NCBI GenBank assembly: GCA_965226435.1
Contig: CBDDCY010000013.1
Location: forward strand, 496,001 to 560,000
Reading direction: 5' to 3'
Source: UBA6623 sp965226435
Lineage (GTDB): Bacteria; Acidobacteriota; Terriglobia; Bryobacterales; UBA6623
DNA length: 64,000 nt
A program made the translations under genes and the position numbers. Positions 34,779 to 43,093 of the stretch are shown here, one piece after another. Under the pieces are notes generated by a model. It saw nothing but the letters and a program-made list of their open reading frames with translations, made no database searches and was not told the origin of the DNA. The stretch's first letter is position 1; every line of letters begins with the position of its first letter.

Positions 34779-34973
34779 TCAATAGGTGGCCGCGTCGGCT
34801 ATCATGCTGCTGAGCTTCGAGAAGATCGTCGTAATGTTCTTAGCAAGCGGGGGGAACATGGCTCCCACCGCGACGGCGCCAAAAGCCAGCATTAGGGAAT
34901 ACTCGATCAGGTCCTGGCCGCGTTGGTCGCGCCAGATTTGCCATCGAACTACGTGGGACCAAAGAGTTTGCAT
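34779..34973 (-). CDS. Flp/type IVb pilin, C-terminus altered by IS insertion
   Basis: A 64-residue protein with GGAGA before its ATG. After a short basic leader (WQIWRDQRGQDLIEYSLMLA) it has the G-Q-D-x-x-E-Y motif of Flp pilins: the prepilin peptidase site after Gly, the +5 Glu and Tyr, then the hydrophobic helix. The last codons read ATY and then TGA, and that TGA belongs to the terminal repeat of the IS630-type element. Removing the element and one TA restores a TAG directly after the ATT-type ending (...DAAT). No tad secretion genes are in the window. Confidence 0.8.
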   Translation of the reverse strand: MQTLWSHVVRWQIWRDQRGQDLIEYSLMLAFGAVAVGAMFPPLAKNITTIFSKLSSMIADAATY

Positions 34974-35085
34974 AGCTTTCTCCGGAGTCGAGAAGCTGTC
35001 CGCCAAAGCGCCATAGTAGGATGGCGAAGTCGGTCGGATCAATAGAACGAAAGTAACCGGCGGATCGGGCATTCCGTCTACGCTT

Positions 35086-35106
35086 GCTTAAGGCATACGC
35101 CTTAGC
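35086..35106. repeat. Imperfect palindrome upstream of the pilin
   Basis: GCTTAAGGC and GCCTTAGC pair around ATAC. It lies 113 bp before the pilin start in the 357-bp gap 34974-35330, which otherwise shows only the promoter at 35281. It may be an operator or a small hairpin. Confidence 0.3.
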
Positions 35107-35280
35107 GCAACCGCGCAAGGGGCAGGTTGCCGGCACCCAGGGCAGGTAGCGTAATTCAATCGAAAAAGGGAGGAGCCATTTCGCTTCTCCCGAATCGAAC
35201 CGCTTTGTTTTCAACGCCGATAGACATCGACATTCGGTGCCGCGCCCCTTGTTTCGCCGAGTCGGACTTCGACGATGGGC

Positions 35281-35289
35281 TGCTATGAT
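35281..35289 (+). promoter_or_regulatory. Extended -10 promoter for the acyl-CoA dehydrogenase gene
   Basis: TGCTATGAT, the same TGC-extended -10 form as at 28322 and 36628, lies 41 bp before the ATG at 35331. No clear -35 is seen. Confidence 0.45.
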
Positions 35290-35330
35290 GGTGCTCTCGT
35301 CCTACCACGTTTGTTCAGGTTGATTAAGCC

Positions 35331-36500
35331 ATGTTTACCTTCCAAAACGTAGATTTCATCGATTTCGACTCCCAGCTCAGCGAGCAGGAGAAGCTCGTCA
35401 GGCAATCGGTCAGGCAATTCGTCGACGACCGCGTGCTGCCGCTGATTCGCGATTGCTTTCGCGAATCGCGGTGTCCGGTCGAGCTGGTCCCCGAGATGGC
35501 CGAGGCGGGCTTTTTCGGTGCGATTCTGGAAGGCTACGGATGCGCCGGGATGAGCGAGGTGGAATACGGTTTGGTCATGCAAGAGCTCGAACGCGGCGAC
35601 AGCGCCCTGCGAAGCTTTGTTTCCGTGCAGGGCAACTTAGTGATGTGGCCGCTCTACCACTACGGCAGCGACCGGCAAAAAAATCGCTGGTTGCCGGAAC
35701 TACAACAAGGCAAGATGTTGGGCTGCTTCGGGCTGACCGAGCCGGAGTTCGGGTCGAACCCGGCCGGAATGCGCACCCGCGCCGTGCGCGACGGCAATGA
35801 ATACGTTCTCAACGGCGAGAAGACCTGGATCACCAACGGCACTCTGGCCGACGTGGCCATCGTCTGGGCCAAGGAAGAAGACACCGTCCGCGCGTTTCTG
35901 GTCGAAAAAGGCACGCCGGGATTCGAGGCCTCCGACATTCACGGCAAGTGGTCGATGCGGGCTTCGGTAACGTCGAGCCTGGCGTTCACCGATTGCCGCA
36001 TTCCGGTGGAAAACGCTCTGCCGGAGGCGATCGGACTGAAAGCGGCCTTGGGTTGCCTGACCCAGGCGCGTTTCGGCATCGGTTGGGGCTGCATCGGGGC
36101 CGCCATGGCCTGCTACGACTCCGCGCGTCAGTACACGATGTTGCGCAAGCAATTCGCTGATCGCCCGATCGCATCCCACCAATTGGTGCAAGCCGAGCTG
36201 GCCTGGATGATCTCGGAAATCTCGAAGGCGCAATTGCTCGCGCTACATATCGGTCGGCTCAAGGAGCAGGGACGGCTGCATCACTCCCACATTGCAATGC
36301 TCAAGCGGAACAATGCCTGGATGGCCCTCGAAACCGCCCGCCGCGCCCGCGACCTGCTGGGGGCCAACGGCATCGTCGACGAGTATCCGATTTTCCGCCA
36401 CATGTGCAATCTCGAGACGGTGAAGACCTACGAAGGCACCCACAACATTCACACTCTGTCGATCGGGCAGCGCGTGACCGGAATTTCGGCGTTCGTCTGA
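35331..36500 (+). CDS. Acyl-CoA dehydrogenase, glutaryl-CoA dehydrogenase-like
   Basis: The 389-residue flavoenzyme shows CFGLTEPEFGSNPAGMRTRA (FAD/substrate loop), YVLNGEKTWITNGTLADVA and the catalytic Glu in LETVKTYEGTHNIHTLSIGQ. The opening FVSVQGNLVMWPLYHYGSDRQ and the YEGTHxIHxL ending are closest to glutaryl-CoA dehydrogenases, which dehydrogenate and decarboxylate glutaryl-CoA to crotonyl-CoA in lysine and aromatic breakdown. Non-decarboxylating relatives share these motifs. The gene stands alone with its own promoter; no lysine-catabolism neighbours are present. Confidence 0.82.
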   Translation: MFTFQNVDFIDFDSQLSEQEKLVRQSVRQFVDDRVLPLIRDCFRESRCPVELVPEMAEAGFFGAILEGYGCAGMSEVEYGLVMQELERGDSALRSFVSVQGNLVMWPLYHYGSDRQKNRWLPELQQGKMLGCFGLTEPEFGSNPAGMRTRAVRDGNEYVLNGEKTWITNGTLADVAIVWAKEEDTVRAFLVEKGTPGFEASDIHGKWSMRASVTSSLAFTDCRIPVENALPEAIGLKAALGCLTQARFGIGWGCIGAAMACYDSARQYTMLRKQFADRPIASHQLVQAELAWMISEISKAQLLALHIGRLKEQGRLHHSHIAMLKRNNAWMALETARRARDLLGANGIVDEYPIFRHMCNLETVKTYEGTHNIHTLSIGQRVTGISAFV

Positions 36501-36627
36501 GCGCCCGCCGACCGCGCCGGATCTCCGGTAGCGACCGGCACTCTTGCCGGTCCTTGCCCACGGTTGAGACAAGCTCTCAGCTTGTCTCGCTGTCTCGCCC
36601 CTATCGAAGTCTCCGATCAGAACCCGA

Positions 36628-36636
36628 TGCTATACT
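36628..36636 (+). promoter_or_regulatory. Extended -10 promoter for the phosphatase-superfamily operon
   Basis: TGCTATACT ends 12 bp before the ATG at 36649, so the expected start site leaves a leader of only about 6 nt. No Shine-Dalgarno sequence fits in that space. Confidence 0.45.
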
Positions 36637-36648
36637 GGTCGCTCGATC

Positions 36649-37509
36649 ATGCCTCGCACGAAGAAACCCGCACCCAACAACTACGTTCTCGTCATCTTCG
36701 ACAGCTGCCGTTACGACTCGTTCATCCGAGCACGGCCCAAGGTAATGCGGCAGCTCGGCAAGGTCGAGAAACGCTGGTCCTATGCATCATGGACCGCGCC
36801 GTCGCATTACAACCTCTTGATGGGGCTGCTGCCGCACCAAAGCCCCAAGAACGTTTTTGCCTCCGAGTATTACAAGAAGGACTTTTTCAAGTTCAACGAA
36901 CGGCTCGGGGCCGAGAACATCGAATTCAAATCCCTCGTCCCCAAGCTCTACTTCCCGCATTTCCTCAGGGACAAAAAGGGCTATCGCACGCACGCCATGA
37001 TGTCGTTGCCCGTACTCAACCCCAAGACCATCATCAATCAGGGCTTCGACACGTTTCGCCTAATGGACCGCCACAACGACATGCGGGCGATGCTCGCCGA
37101 CATGCGGTTTCCCAAGGATCGTCCTTCGTTCTACATTCTCAATGTCGGCGAAACGCACTATCCTTACGCCTTGCCCGACGAGCCGCCCGAGGACTGGCCT
37201 CGCATCAGCGGCGTCCACGGCGTCTTCAAGCATCTCGACGACCACATAGTCGGTGGCAGGCTCAAGCGGGCCCGCACCAAGTTCTTCGATGAAAAGAAGA
37301 TGAACGATCTGCGACACCGTCAGATCAAAGCCGTCAAATATCTGGACCGCGTCATCGAGGAACTCTTCGATCTGGTCCCGAAGAATACCTACATCACAAT
37401 CACGGCCGACCACGGCGAGCTGTTCGGCGAAGACGGCTTTTTCGGCCACGGCCCGGTGCAGCACGACAAAGTTTTCGAAGTCCCGTTCGTGGAAGGCAAG
37501 CTGAGGTGA
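36649..37509 (+). CDS. Sulfatase-like alkaline-phosphatase-superfamily hydrolase, short
   Basis: A 286-residue cytoplasm-type protein without signal peptide. It opens VLVIFDSCRYDSFIRA (first metal-binding Asp) and continues YASWTAPSHYNLLMGLLPHQ, where Thr49 occupies the nucleophile position. The sulfatase CxPxR formylglycine motif is absent, so this is not a classical sulfatase. ITADHGELFGEDGFFGHGPV gives the second metal site. It is much shorter than sulfatases (450-500) and ends just after GHGPVQHDKVFEVPF. The stop overlaps the next gene by 4 bp. Likely activity: phosphodiester or phosphomonoester hydrolysis, or group transfer. Confidence 0.75.
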   Translation: MPRTKKPAPNNYVLVIFDSCRYDSFIRARPKVMRQLGKVEKRWSYASWTAPSHYNLLMGLLPHQSPKNVFASEYYKKDFFKFNERLGAENIEFKSLVPKLYFPHFLRDKKGYRTHAMMSLPVLNPKTIINQGFDTFRLMDRHNDMRAMLADMRFPKDRPSFYILNVGETHYPYALPDEPPEDWPRISGVHGVFKHLDDHIVGGRLKRARTKFFDEKKMNDLRHRQIKAVKYLDRVIEELFDLVPKNTYITITADHGELFGEDGFFGHGPVQHDKVFEVPFVEGKLR

Positions 37510-39716
37510 TCGGCGGGCGGTTTCAGAGTATCAATAGGCCGCGTGCGCTCGCCGTTCCGGTCGGTCTGTTGCTCTGGGTCGGACTGAGCGCCGCCATCGG
37601 CTTTCGTCTGGCCGGCTTTGATTCGCTTGCCTCTCTTGACCCCGGCCGCTTTCCGCCGGCTAATCTCGCCTATATCGGACCCGGCGCCGGGTTCGCCTTC
37701 CTTGGCTCCTTCCTCAGCCTGTTGCTGGCGTTCATCGTCGGGGCGGCCTCGCTGCTGATCTGGCCCTTCCGCGTCGCTTGGCGGGCCTTGACGCGCCGCA
37801 AGGGCATGGCCAAGGCACGCGTCAAGAAAGTCATCTTCCTGGGCATGGACGGGCTCGACCCCGACCTTTGCGAAAAGTACATCGCCGAAGGCAAGATGCC
37901 CAACTTCGCTCGGTTGCGTGACCAGGGGCATTTCAGCCGCCTGCGGACGACCTATCCGCCGCTTTCGCCCGTGGCCTGGTCGACCTTCGCCACCGGCGTG
38001 AACCCGGGCAAGCACGCCATGTACGACTTCCTCAATCGCAGCATGAAGACGTATTTGCCCGAGCTATCCTCATCGCGGGTGCGTGACCCGAAGCGGTTCC
38101 TCAATATCGGGAAATGGCGCATCCCGATCAGCAAACCGACCGTCGAGTTGCGGCGCAAGAGCAAGACGTTTTGGAACATCTTGGGAGAGCACCAAGTCGG
38201 CTGCACGGTGCTGCGCGTGCCGATCACGTTTCCTCCCGAGAAGTTCGACGGTAAGTTGCTTTCGGCGATGTGCACTCCCGATTTACTGGGTACGCAAGGC
38301 AGTTCCCTGCAGTTCACGACGGCGCTCGATGAAGCGAACTACGAGCAGGGGAAGCGCTACCCGCTACGGCGCGAGGGGAATCGCTACAGCGGAGTGATCG
38401 AAGGCCCCGGAAACCCCATCAAACAAGGCAACGCTCCGATGACGGTCGACTTCTCGCTCGATTGGGACGCCGCGTCGGGCAGCGGCGGGCTTGCGGTCGA
38501 GGGCCGCCACTACACGTTGAAAAAAGACGAGTACTCGCCCTGGATCCAGCTCACTTTCAAGGCCGGGTTGGGCGTGAAAGTTCAGGGTATTACGCAGTTC
38601 CGCATCACAGAGACCGAACCCGGGTTTTCGATCTATCTGGTGCCGATCAACATCGATCCCGAAACCCCGGCTCTGCCGATCTCTCACCCAAAATATTACG
38701 CCACCTATCTAGCCAAGCTGCTCGGCGCCTACTCGACCTTGGGGCTGGCGGAAGACACCTGGGCGCTCAACGAACGCGTGATCGACGAGCAAGGCTTTCT
38801 CGACCAGGCCTACTCGATTTACGAAGAGCGCGAGAAAATGTTCTTTAACGCTCTCGACAAGACCAAGCAAGGCGTGGTGGCCTGCGTCTTCGACACCAGC
38901 GATCGCGTGCAGCACATGTTTTTCCGCTATCTCGAGCCCGACCATCCCGCCCACGAGGCGATCGGCGGCGGGCATGCCAAGTACGCGGGTGTGATAGAAG
39001 ACCTCTACGGGCGCATGGACGACCTGGTCGGCCGCACTCTCCCCTATGTCGATGACGAGACGGCTTTCTTTGTTCTCTCCGACCACGGCTTCAAGTCGTT
39101 CCAGCGCGGCGTGAACCTCAACGCCTGGCTGCTCGACAACGGTTACCTCCATTTGAAGGAAGGCGCCGAACCCGGCGAACCCTACTTACGTAACGTCGAT
39201 TGGAGCCGCACGCGCGCCTATCTATTCGGCCTCGCCGGCGTTTATATCAACCAGCAGGGTCGCGAGGCGCAAGGCATCGTCGAAGCGGGCGAGCAAGCCG
39301 AAGCGCTCAAGCGAGAGCTGGCCGACAAGCTGACCGGCCTGATGGACGAGCAGAAAAACGTCCCGGCGATCCACAAGGCCTATTCCAATCGCGAGGTCTA
39401 CAAGGGGCCCTACCTCGGCGTCTCGCCCGACATCGTGATCGGTTACGCCGAGAAATACCGCAATTCCTGGGCGGCCGCGCTCGGAACCGTGACCAGCGAA
39501 GTCTTCGAGGACAATTGCAAGGCCTGGAGCGGCGACCACTGCGTCGACCCCCCGCGCGTGCCTGGAGTGCTGTTTTCCAATCGCGCAATCGAAGGCAAAA
39601 ACCCCGGCATCGAAGACCTCGCTCCAACCACACTGGCGCTGTTCGGCGTCAAGGCGCCGCCCTATATGGACGGAAGCGATTTGGGCGTCGCCGAGAAAGG
39701 GGAGGCGGTATCGTGA
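37506..39716 (+). CDS. Membrane-anchored type I phosphodiesterase/nucleotide-pyrophosphatase-like protein
   Basis: A GTG overlaps the upstream stop (GTGA). Hydrophobic segments at about residues 15-33 and 55-88 anchor the N-terminus, followed by a basic stretch and the catalytic domain. VIFLGMDGLDPDLCEKYIAEG holds the first metal Asp, PPLSPVAWSTFATGVNPGKH the nucleophile segment (Ser/Thr), and FVLSDHGFKSFQRGVNL the second metal site. The 736-residue protein ends with a family-typical GVLFSNR and PTTLALFGVKAP. It is the middle gene of three overlapping superfamily members, and its close relative follows directly. The substrate is unknown; candidates are phospholipid head groups, nucleotides or glycan phosphates. 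Confidence 0.78.
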   Translation: MIGGRFQSINRPRALAVPVGLLLWVGLSAAIGFRLAGFDSLASLDPGRFPPANLAYIGPGAGFAFLGSFLSLLLAFIVGAASLLIWPFRVAWRALTRRKGMAKARVKKVIFLGMDGLDPDLCEKYIAEGKMPNFARLRDQGHFSRLRTTYPPLSPVAWSTFATGVNPGKHAMYDFLNRSMKTYLPELSSSRVRDPKRFLNIGKWRIPISKPTVELRRKSKTFWNILGEHQVGCTVLRVPITFPPEKFDGKLLSAMCTPDLLGTQGSSLQFTTALDEANYEQGKRYPLRREGNRYSGVIEGPGNPIKQGNAPMTVDFSLDWDAASGSGGLAVEGRHYTLKKDEYSPWIQLTFKAGLGVKVQGITQFRITETEPGFSIYLVPINIDPETPALPISHPKYYATYLAKLLGAYSTLGLAEDTWALNERVIDEQGFLDQAYSIYEEREKMFFNALDKTKQGVVACVFDTSDRVQHMFFRYLEPDHPAHEAIGGGHAKYAGVIEDLYGRMDDLVGRTLPYVDDETAFFVLSDHGFKSFQRGVNLNAWLLDNGYLHLKEGAEPGEPYLRNVDWSRTRAYLFGLAGVYINQQGREAQGIVEAGEQAEALKRELADKLTGLMDEQKNVPAIHKAYSNREVYKGPYLGVSPDIVIGYAEKYRNSWAAALGTVTSEVFEDNCKAWSGDHCVDPPRVPGVLFSNRAIEGKNPGIEDLAPTTLALFGVKAPPYMDGSDLGVAEKGEAVS

Positions 39717-41626
39717 TTGCCCGCCGCGAACGCGCTGCCTTGGCCCTGGCGGCCCTGGCGAGCCTGCTGCTGGGTTGCGGTGGTACACCCGCCTCGACGA
39801 CCGACAAACGAGTCATCGTTCTCGGCGTGGACGGCATGGACCCCAAGTTCGTCGAGCGGCACTGGGAATCGCTCCCCAACCTCGACCGTTTACGCAAACA
39901 AGGCGAATTCAAACGGCTCGCCACCACGATTCCGCCGCAGAGCCCGGTAGCCTGGTCGACCGTTACGACGGGGCGTGACCCGGGAGGCCACGGCATCTAC
40001 GGTTTCGTTCACCGCGATCCTTTCACGCGCTTCCCGTTCTCTTCGATGGGGCAAGTGGCCGAGGCCGGGGACGTTTTCGAAATCGGCGACTATGTGATTC
40101 CGTTGTCGGAAGGCGAAGTCGAGTCTCATCGCCAAGGAACTCCCTTTTGGCCGCTTCTCAGCGCACGCGGAATCCCGGTGACGATGATTCGTATGCCGGT
40201 GAATTTCCCGCCGGTCGAAAGCGACGCGCGCCAGATCTCCGGCATGGGCACGGTTGATCTCAAAGGCACGTTCGGCACGTTCACGTTTTTCACCGACGAC
40301 CCGGAAGAGGAAACCCGCAACGTTCCCGGCGGCGAGGTCATTCGCATTGACGCTTTCGACCATTTCACCGAGCTTGAGATTCCCGGTCCGGTCAACACGC
40401 TGCTCAAGAGCCGCCCCGAGGTTTCCGCGCCGTTGTTGGTCCATCGCGACCCCTCCGAGTCGGTCGTCAGGCTCGACGTTGACGGGCAAAGCGTGGTGCT
40501 CAACCAGGGCGACTGGTCGGGTTGGGTGAACGTTCGTTTCCCGCTGATGAGCGAGCTGATGAGCGCCTCGGGCATCGTCAAGTTTTATTTGAAACAAGCC
40601 CGTCCGCGCTTTGAGCTGTACGTCACGCCCGTCAATATCGACCCCGCCATGCCCGATCTGCCGATCTCGACCCCGGCCGACTACAGCGCCGAGTTGGCGG
40701 CCGACTTGGGTGCGTTCTATACGCAGGGCATGGCCGAGGATACCAACGCCTTTCGAGCAGGCGTGCTCGACGTCAAGGAGTTCGTCAAGCAGTCAACATT
40801 CGTGCTCGATGAAAGCATTGCCATGTTTCGGAGCGAATTCGCGAAATTCGAGACCGGCCTGTTCTTCTACTATTTTTCGAGCGTCGATCAGAACGCCCAT
40901 ATGCTGTGGGGTAAGTACGACGAGGAGTTGCTGCTTTTCTACATTGCCGTCGACGAAGTGGTCGGCGACGTGCTCGACACGATCGACGAGAACACGACCT
41001 TCATCGTCATGTCCGACCACGGGTTTACAAGCTTTGACCGCTCCGTTCACCTCAATACGATCCTGATGCGCGAGGGCTTCTTGACGCTCGACGACCCGCG
41101 CAACACCGGCGACGACGAAATGTTCGTTCACGTCGATTGGTCGCGCACGCAAGCCTATGCGATGGGTCTCAACAGTCTCTACTTGAACCGCCTCGGGCGC
41201 GAGCGCGGCGGCGTCGTTTCCGAGGGAGAGGAAGCCGACGAAATCCTCGCCCGGCTTACCGAAAGGCTGCTCGCCTTCCGCGACCCCGAGAGCGGCGATC
41301 AAGTGATCGAGGAAGTCTATTTGCCCGACGTCGATTACGAGGGCGACAATTCCATCTATGCGCCCGACATGATCATCGGCTACCGGCCCCGCTATCGAGC
41401 CTCGTGGGAGACGCCGCTGGGCGCCGTGCCTTCCGAGACCGTCGTCGACAATGAAGATGCCTGGGTCGGCGATCACTGCGTCGCGCCGAAATACGTGCCG
41501 GGCGTATTGTTCAGCAACCGAACGAGCGGCATCGAGGACCCGAAGCTGGTTGACCTGACCGTGACATTGCTGAGCCAATTCGGCGTCGACCCTTCGGAGG
41601 ATATGATCGGACGAGTGTTGTACTAG
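39713..41626 (+). CDS. Lipoprotein type I phosphodiesterase/nucleotide-pyrophosphatase-like protein
   Basis: The GTG at 39713 overlaps the previous stop and has GGGGAGG upstream. The N-terminus is a lipoprotein signal with LLLGCG (Cys22). The catalytic domain parallels the preceding gene throughout: VIVLGVDGMDPKFVERHW, PPQSPVAWSTVTTGRDPGGH, VDQNAHMLWG and FIVMSDHGFTSFDRSVHLN, ending in GVLFSNR and LTVTLLSQFGVDP. The two are clearly tandem duplicates with different anchors, one by transmembrane helices and one by lipid, so both should act on the periplasmic side of a membrane. Confidence 0.78.
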   Translation: MIARRERAALALAALASLLLGCGGTPASTTDKRVIVLGVDGMDPKFVERHWESLPNLDRLRKQGEFKRLATTIPPQSPVAWSTVTTGRDPGGHGIYGFVHRDPFTRFPFSSMGQVAEAGDVFEIGDYVIPLSEGEVESHRQGTPFWPLLSARGIPVTMIRMPVNFPPVESDARQISGMGTVDLKGTFGTFTFFTDDPEEETRNVPGGEVIRIDAFDHFTELEIPGPVNTLLKSRPEVSAPLLVHRDPSESVVRLDVDGQSVVLNQGDWSGWVNVRFPLMSELMSASGIVKFYLKQARPRFELYVTPVNIDPAMPDLPISTPADYSAELAADLGAFYTQGMAEDTNAFRAGVLDVKEFVKQSTFVLDESIAMFRSEFAKFETGLFFYYFSSVDQNAHMLWGKYDEELLLFYIAVDEVVGDVLDTIDENTTFIVMSDHGFTSFDRSVHLNTILMREGFLTLDDPRNTGDDEMFVHVDWSRTQAYAMGLNSLYLNRLGRERGGVVSEGEEADEILARLTERLLAFRDPESGDQVIEEVYLPDVDYEGDNSIYAPDMIIGYRPRYRASWETPLGAVPSETVVDNEDAWVGDHCVAPKYVPGVLFSNRTSGIEDPKLVDLTVTLLSQFGVDPSEDMIGRVLY

Positions 41627-41675
41627 TGGAAGGCTACATAGTCCGTTCGCGCGAAAATGAGGGACTGCCCATAAG

Positions 41676-41790
41676 AATCACGAACGGCTTGAGCCGCGAA
41701 GCGGCGGCGGGAATATAGCCCAGGGTGGAGCCAGAGGCGGAACCCTGGGTAGGGAACCCAATCATGTGGAGCCCTGAAAGGGCGCCAGGA
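41676..41790. repeat. Dispersed hairpin-rich repeat (single copy, related to the array at the right edge)
   Basis: Contains a 24-nt core at 41689-41712 identical to that of the two units at the right end of the window. Four potential hairpins follow each other: GCCGC-GAA-GCGGC in the core; CCCAGGGT (41719-41726) with ACCCTGGG (41742-41749); a small GCC-AGA-GGC inside that loop; and GCCCT-GAA-AGGGC (41771-41783). The 295-bp gap 41627-41921 holds nothing else. Confidence 0.7.
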
Positions 41791-41921
41791 GCCCCCGACG
41801 GCCAATTTTTCGGGTGTAAGATGGGGTACCTTCTCGGGTAGTCGGACTTTCACGACGTGCTGTTTTTTGGGCACTCTAAACTCCCGCATTCGCCCAATCG
41901 CCCGTTTGTAGGATAGAAACC

Positions 41922-42113
41922 ATGCTTGGACCCAGCGTCAAACTCGACAAAGATCTCTATGCCCGCGTCAAGCGTTGCGCCGACGCGGCCGGCTATTCTT
42001 CGCCCAAGGAATTCATCCAACACGTCATTGAGAAGGAACTCGCCAACATCGAAGGCGATGATTCCGACGAGGCCTTGTTGGAAAAGCTCAAGGGCTTAGG
42101 CTATATCGAATAG
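41922..42113 (+). CDS. Small ribbon-helix-helix-like protein
   Basis: The 63-residue protein begins with a strand and helices of MetJ/Arc-like type (SVKLDKDLYARVKRCADAAG, then SSPKEFIQHVIEKELANI) and ends in LLEKLKGLGYIE. That ending resembles the LxxLGY termini I associate with many bacterial sulfatases. It follows the three phosphatase-superfamily genes and precedes the membrane protein gene in the same direction. It may regulate this cluster or be a small accessory subunit; DNA binding is only inferred from the fold. The preceding RBS is weak (GGATAG). Confidence 0.6.
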   Translation: MLGPSVKLDKDLYARVKRCADAAGYSSPKEFIQHVIEKELANIEGDDSDEALLEKLKGLGYIE

Positions 42114-42156
42114 CCGTGCCCGAGCGCGCGGGCGGACCTGATCGGGAATCATCATC

Positions 42157-42978
42157 GTGGACTGGTTGAACGCTATTCTTCGTCTCGTTGTCGGCGTCTT
42201 CGCCGTGCCCCCGGTCGACCTGCATCCGCTCGTCGGCCTGACGGTGCTGTCCGTCGTTGTCGGCATCTTCATGCTGTGGGTCTTCGGGAAAGTCTCCGAT
42301 CAAGACCGTATCCTCGCGACGAAGAAGCTGGTGCAGGCCTACCTGCTCGAGCTGCGTTTGTACGGCGACGACCCGGGCCTGATTTGGAAATCGCAATCGG
42401 CGCTGATTCTCGCCAATTTCCGCTATATGGGTTTGATGCTCAAACCGGCGGTCTACTTGACGATCCCGATCGTCATTCTGTTGTTCCACCTCGACGCCTT
42501 TTATGGAATGAAACCTCTGCCGGTCGGCGAGACAGCGGTCGTTACGGTGCAGGTCAACGGAGCCGTTACGCCCGACACTCCGGCGCCCACGCTCCAGGCA
42601 CCGGCCGGCGTGAAGGTCGAGACACCCGCTGTACGCGCCGTCGAGCCCGGGCAATTCAGTTGGCGCATTCGACCCGAGAAAGCCGTCAGCGGCGCACTCC
42701 GCTTCGACTGGGGCAAGAACGGCTCCTGGGAAAAATCCATCGCCGCGGGCGAGGAACTTCAGCTCCTGTCGGTTCGCCGCGTGGGGCCGTGGTACGAAAC
42801 CATTTGGAATCCGGCCGAAGACCGCATCGAAGCCGCCTCGGTCGCCTGGGTCGAAATTCTCTATCCCCCCGCCACGATCGAGTGGGCGGGCATCGATCTG
42901 CATTGGCTAATTTGGTTCCTCGTGCTGTCGATCGCCCCCGCCTATCTATTGAAAGATTATTTCGGCGTAACCCTCTGA
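42157..42978 (+). CDS. Polytopic membrane protein with periplasmic beta domain, function unknown
   Basis: The 273-residue protein has a first helix or helix pair (LVGLTVLSVVVGIFMLWVF), a basic cytoplasmic stretch rich in helix formers (DQDRILATKKLVQAYLLEL), a second helix near residues 88-110 (LKPAVYLTIPIVILLFHL), an extracytoplasmic beta-rich domain of about 130 residues, and a last helix (WLIWFLVLSIAPAYLL). The order of helix, charged amphipathic segment and helix resembles DUF106/EMC3-type relatives of the YidC insertases, but I cannot confirm this. It lies after the RHH gene in the same direction as the phosphatase cluster. Confidence 0.55.
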   Translation: MDWLNAILRLVVGVFAVPPVDLHPLVGLTVLSVVVGIFMLWVFGKVSDQDRILATKKLVQAYLLELRLYGDDPGLIWKSQSALILANFRYMGLMLKPAVYLTIPIVILLFHLDAFYGMKPLPVGETAVVTVQVNGAVTPDTPAPTLQAPAGVKVETPAVRAVEPGQFSWRIRPEKAVSGALRFDWGKNGSWEKSIAAGEELQLLSVRRVGPWYETIWNPAEDRIEAASVAWVEILYPPATIEWAGIDLHWLIWFLVLSIAPAYLLKDYFGVTL

Positions 42979-43093
42979 CGGCATCCGCGCGGCGCCGCTC
43001 ACCCTATCTCTTGCACGTTGATGCCGAGAAGGCGATTTTCGCCAAAGTCCCTCGCGCCGTCGTGTCGTCGGCTCCGAGAACTTGTGACCCATT

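Larger units (their letters stand above)
33690..34782 (-). mobile_element. IS630-type insertion sequence, complete, ORFA/ORFB with -1 frameshift
   Basis: The element is bounded by imperfect terminal inverted repeats of about 24 bp. The left end begins TGAGTCTCGCA at 33691, and the right end carries the same sequence inverted at 34771-34781. About 20 of 24 positions agree. TA dinucleotides flank both ends (33688-33689 and 34783-34784), as expected for IS630/Tc1-mariner insertion. Two transposase frames run on the minus strand and overlap at a run of six A (T6 at 34251-34256 on the plus strand). The element is about 1.09 kb and all catalytic residues are present, so it looks intact and recent. 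Confidence 0.9.

Noticed and set aside
34840..35214. Alternative minus-strand gene over the pilin promoter
   Set aside because: It overlaps the pilin, lacks a ribosome-binding site and has no recognisable domain.
36649..37509. True sulfatase with formylglycine
   Set aside because: The CxPxR or SxPxR motif is absent; the nucleophile position reads TAPSH.
41623..41889. Small minus-strand frame before the RHH gene
   Set aside because: It is translated from the dispersed hairpin repeat; peptides of the WLHPGLYS type are a familiar by-product of such repeats.
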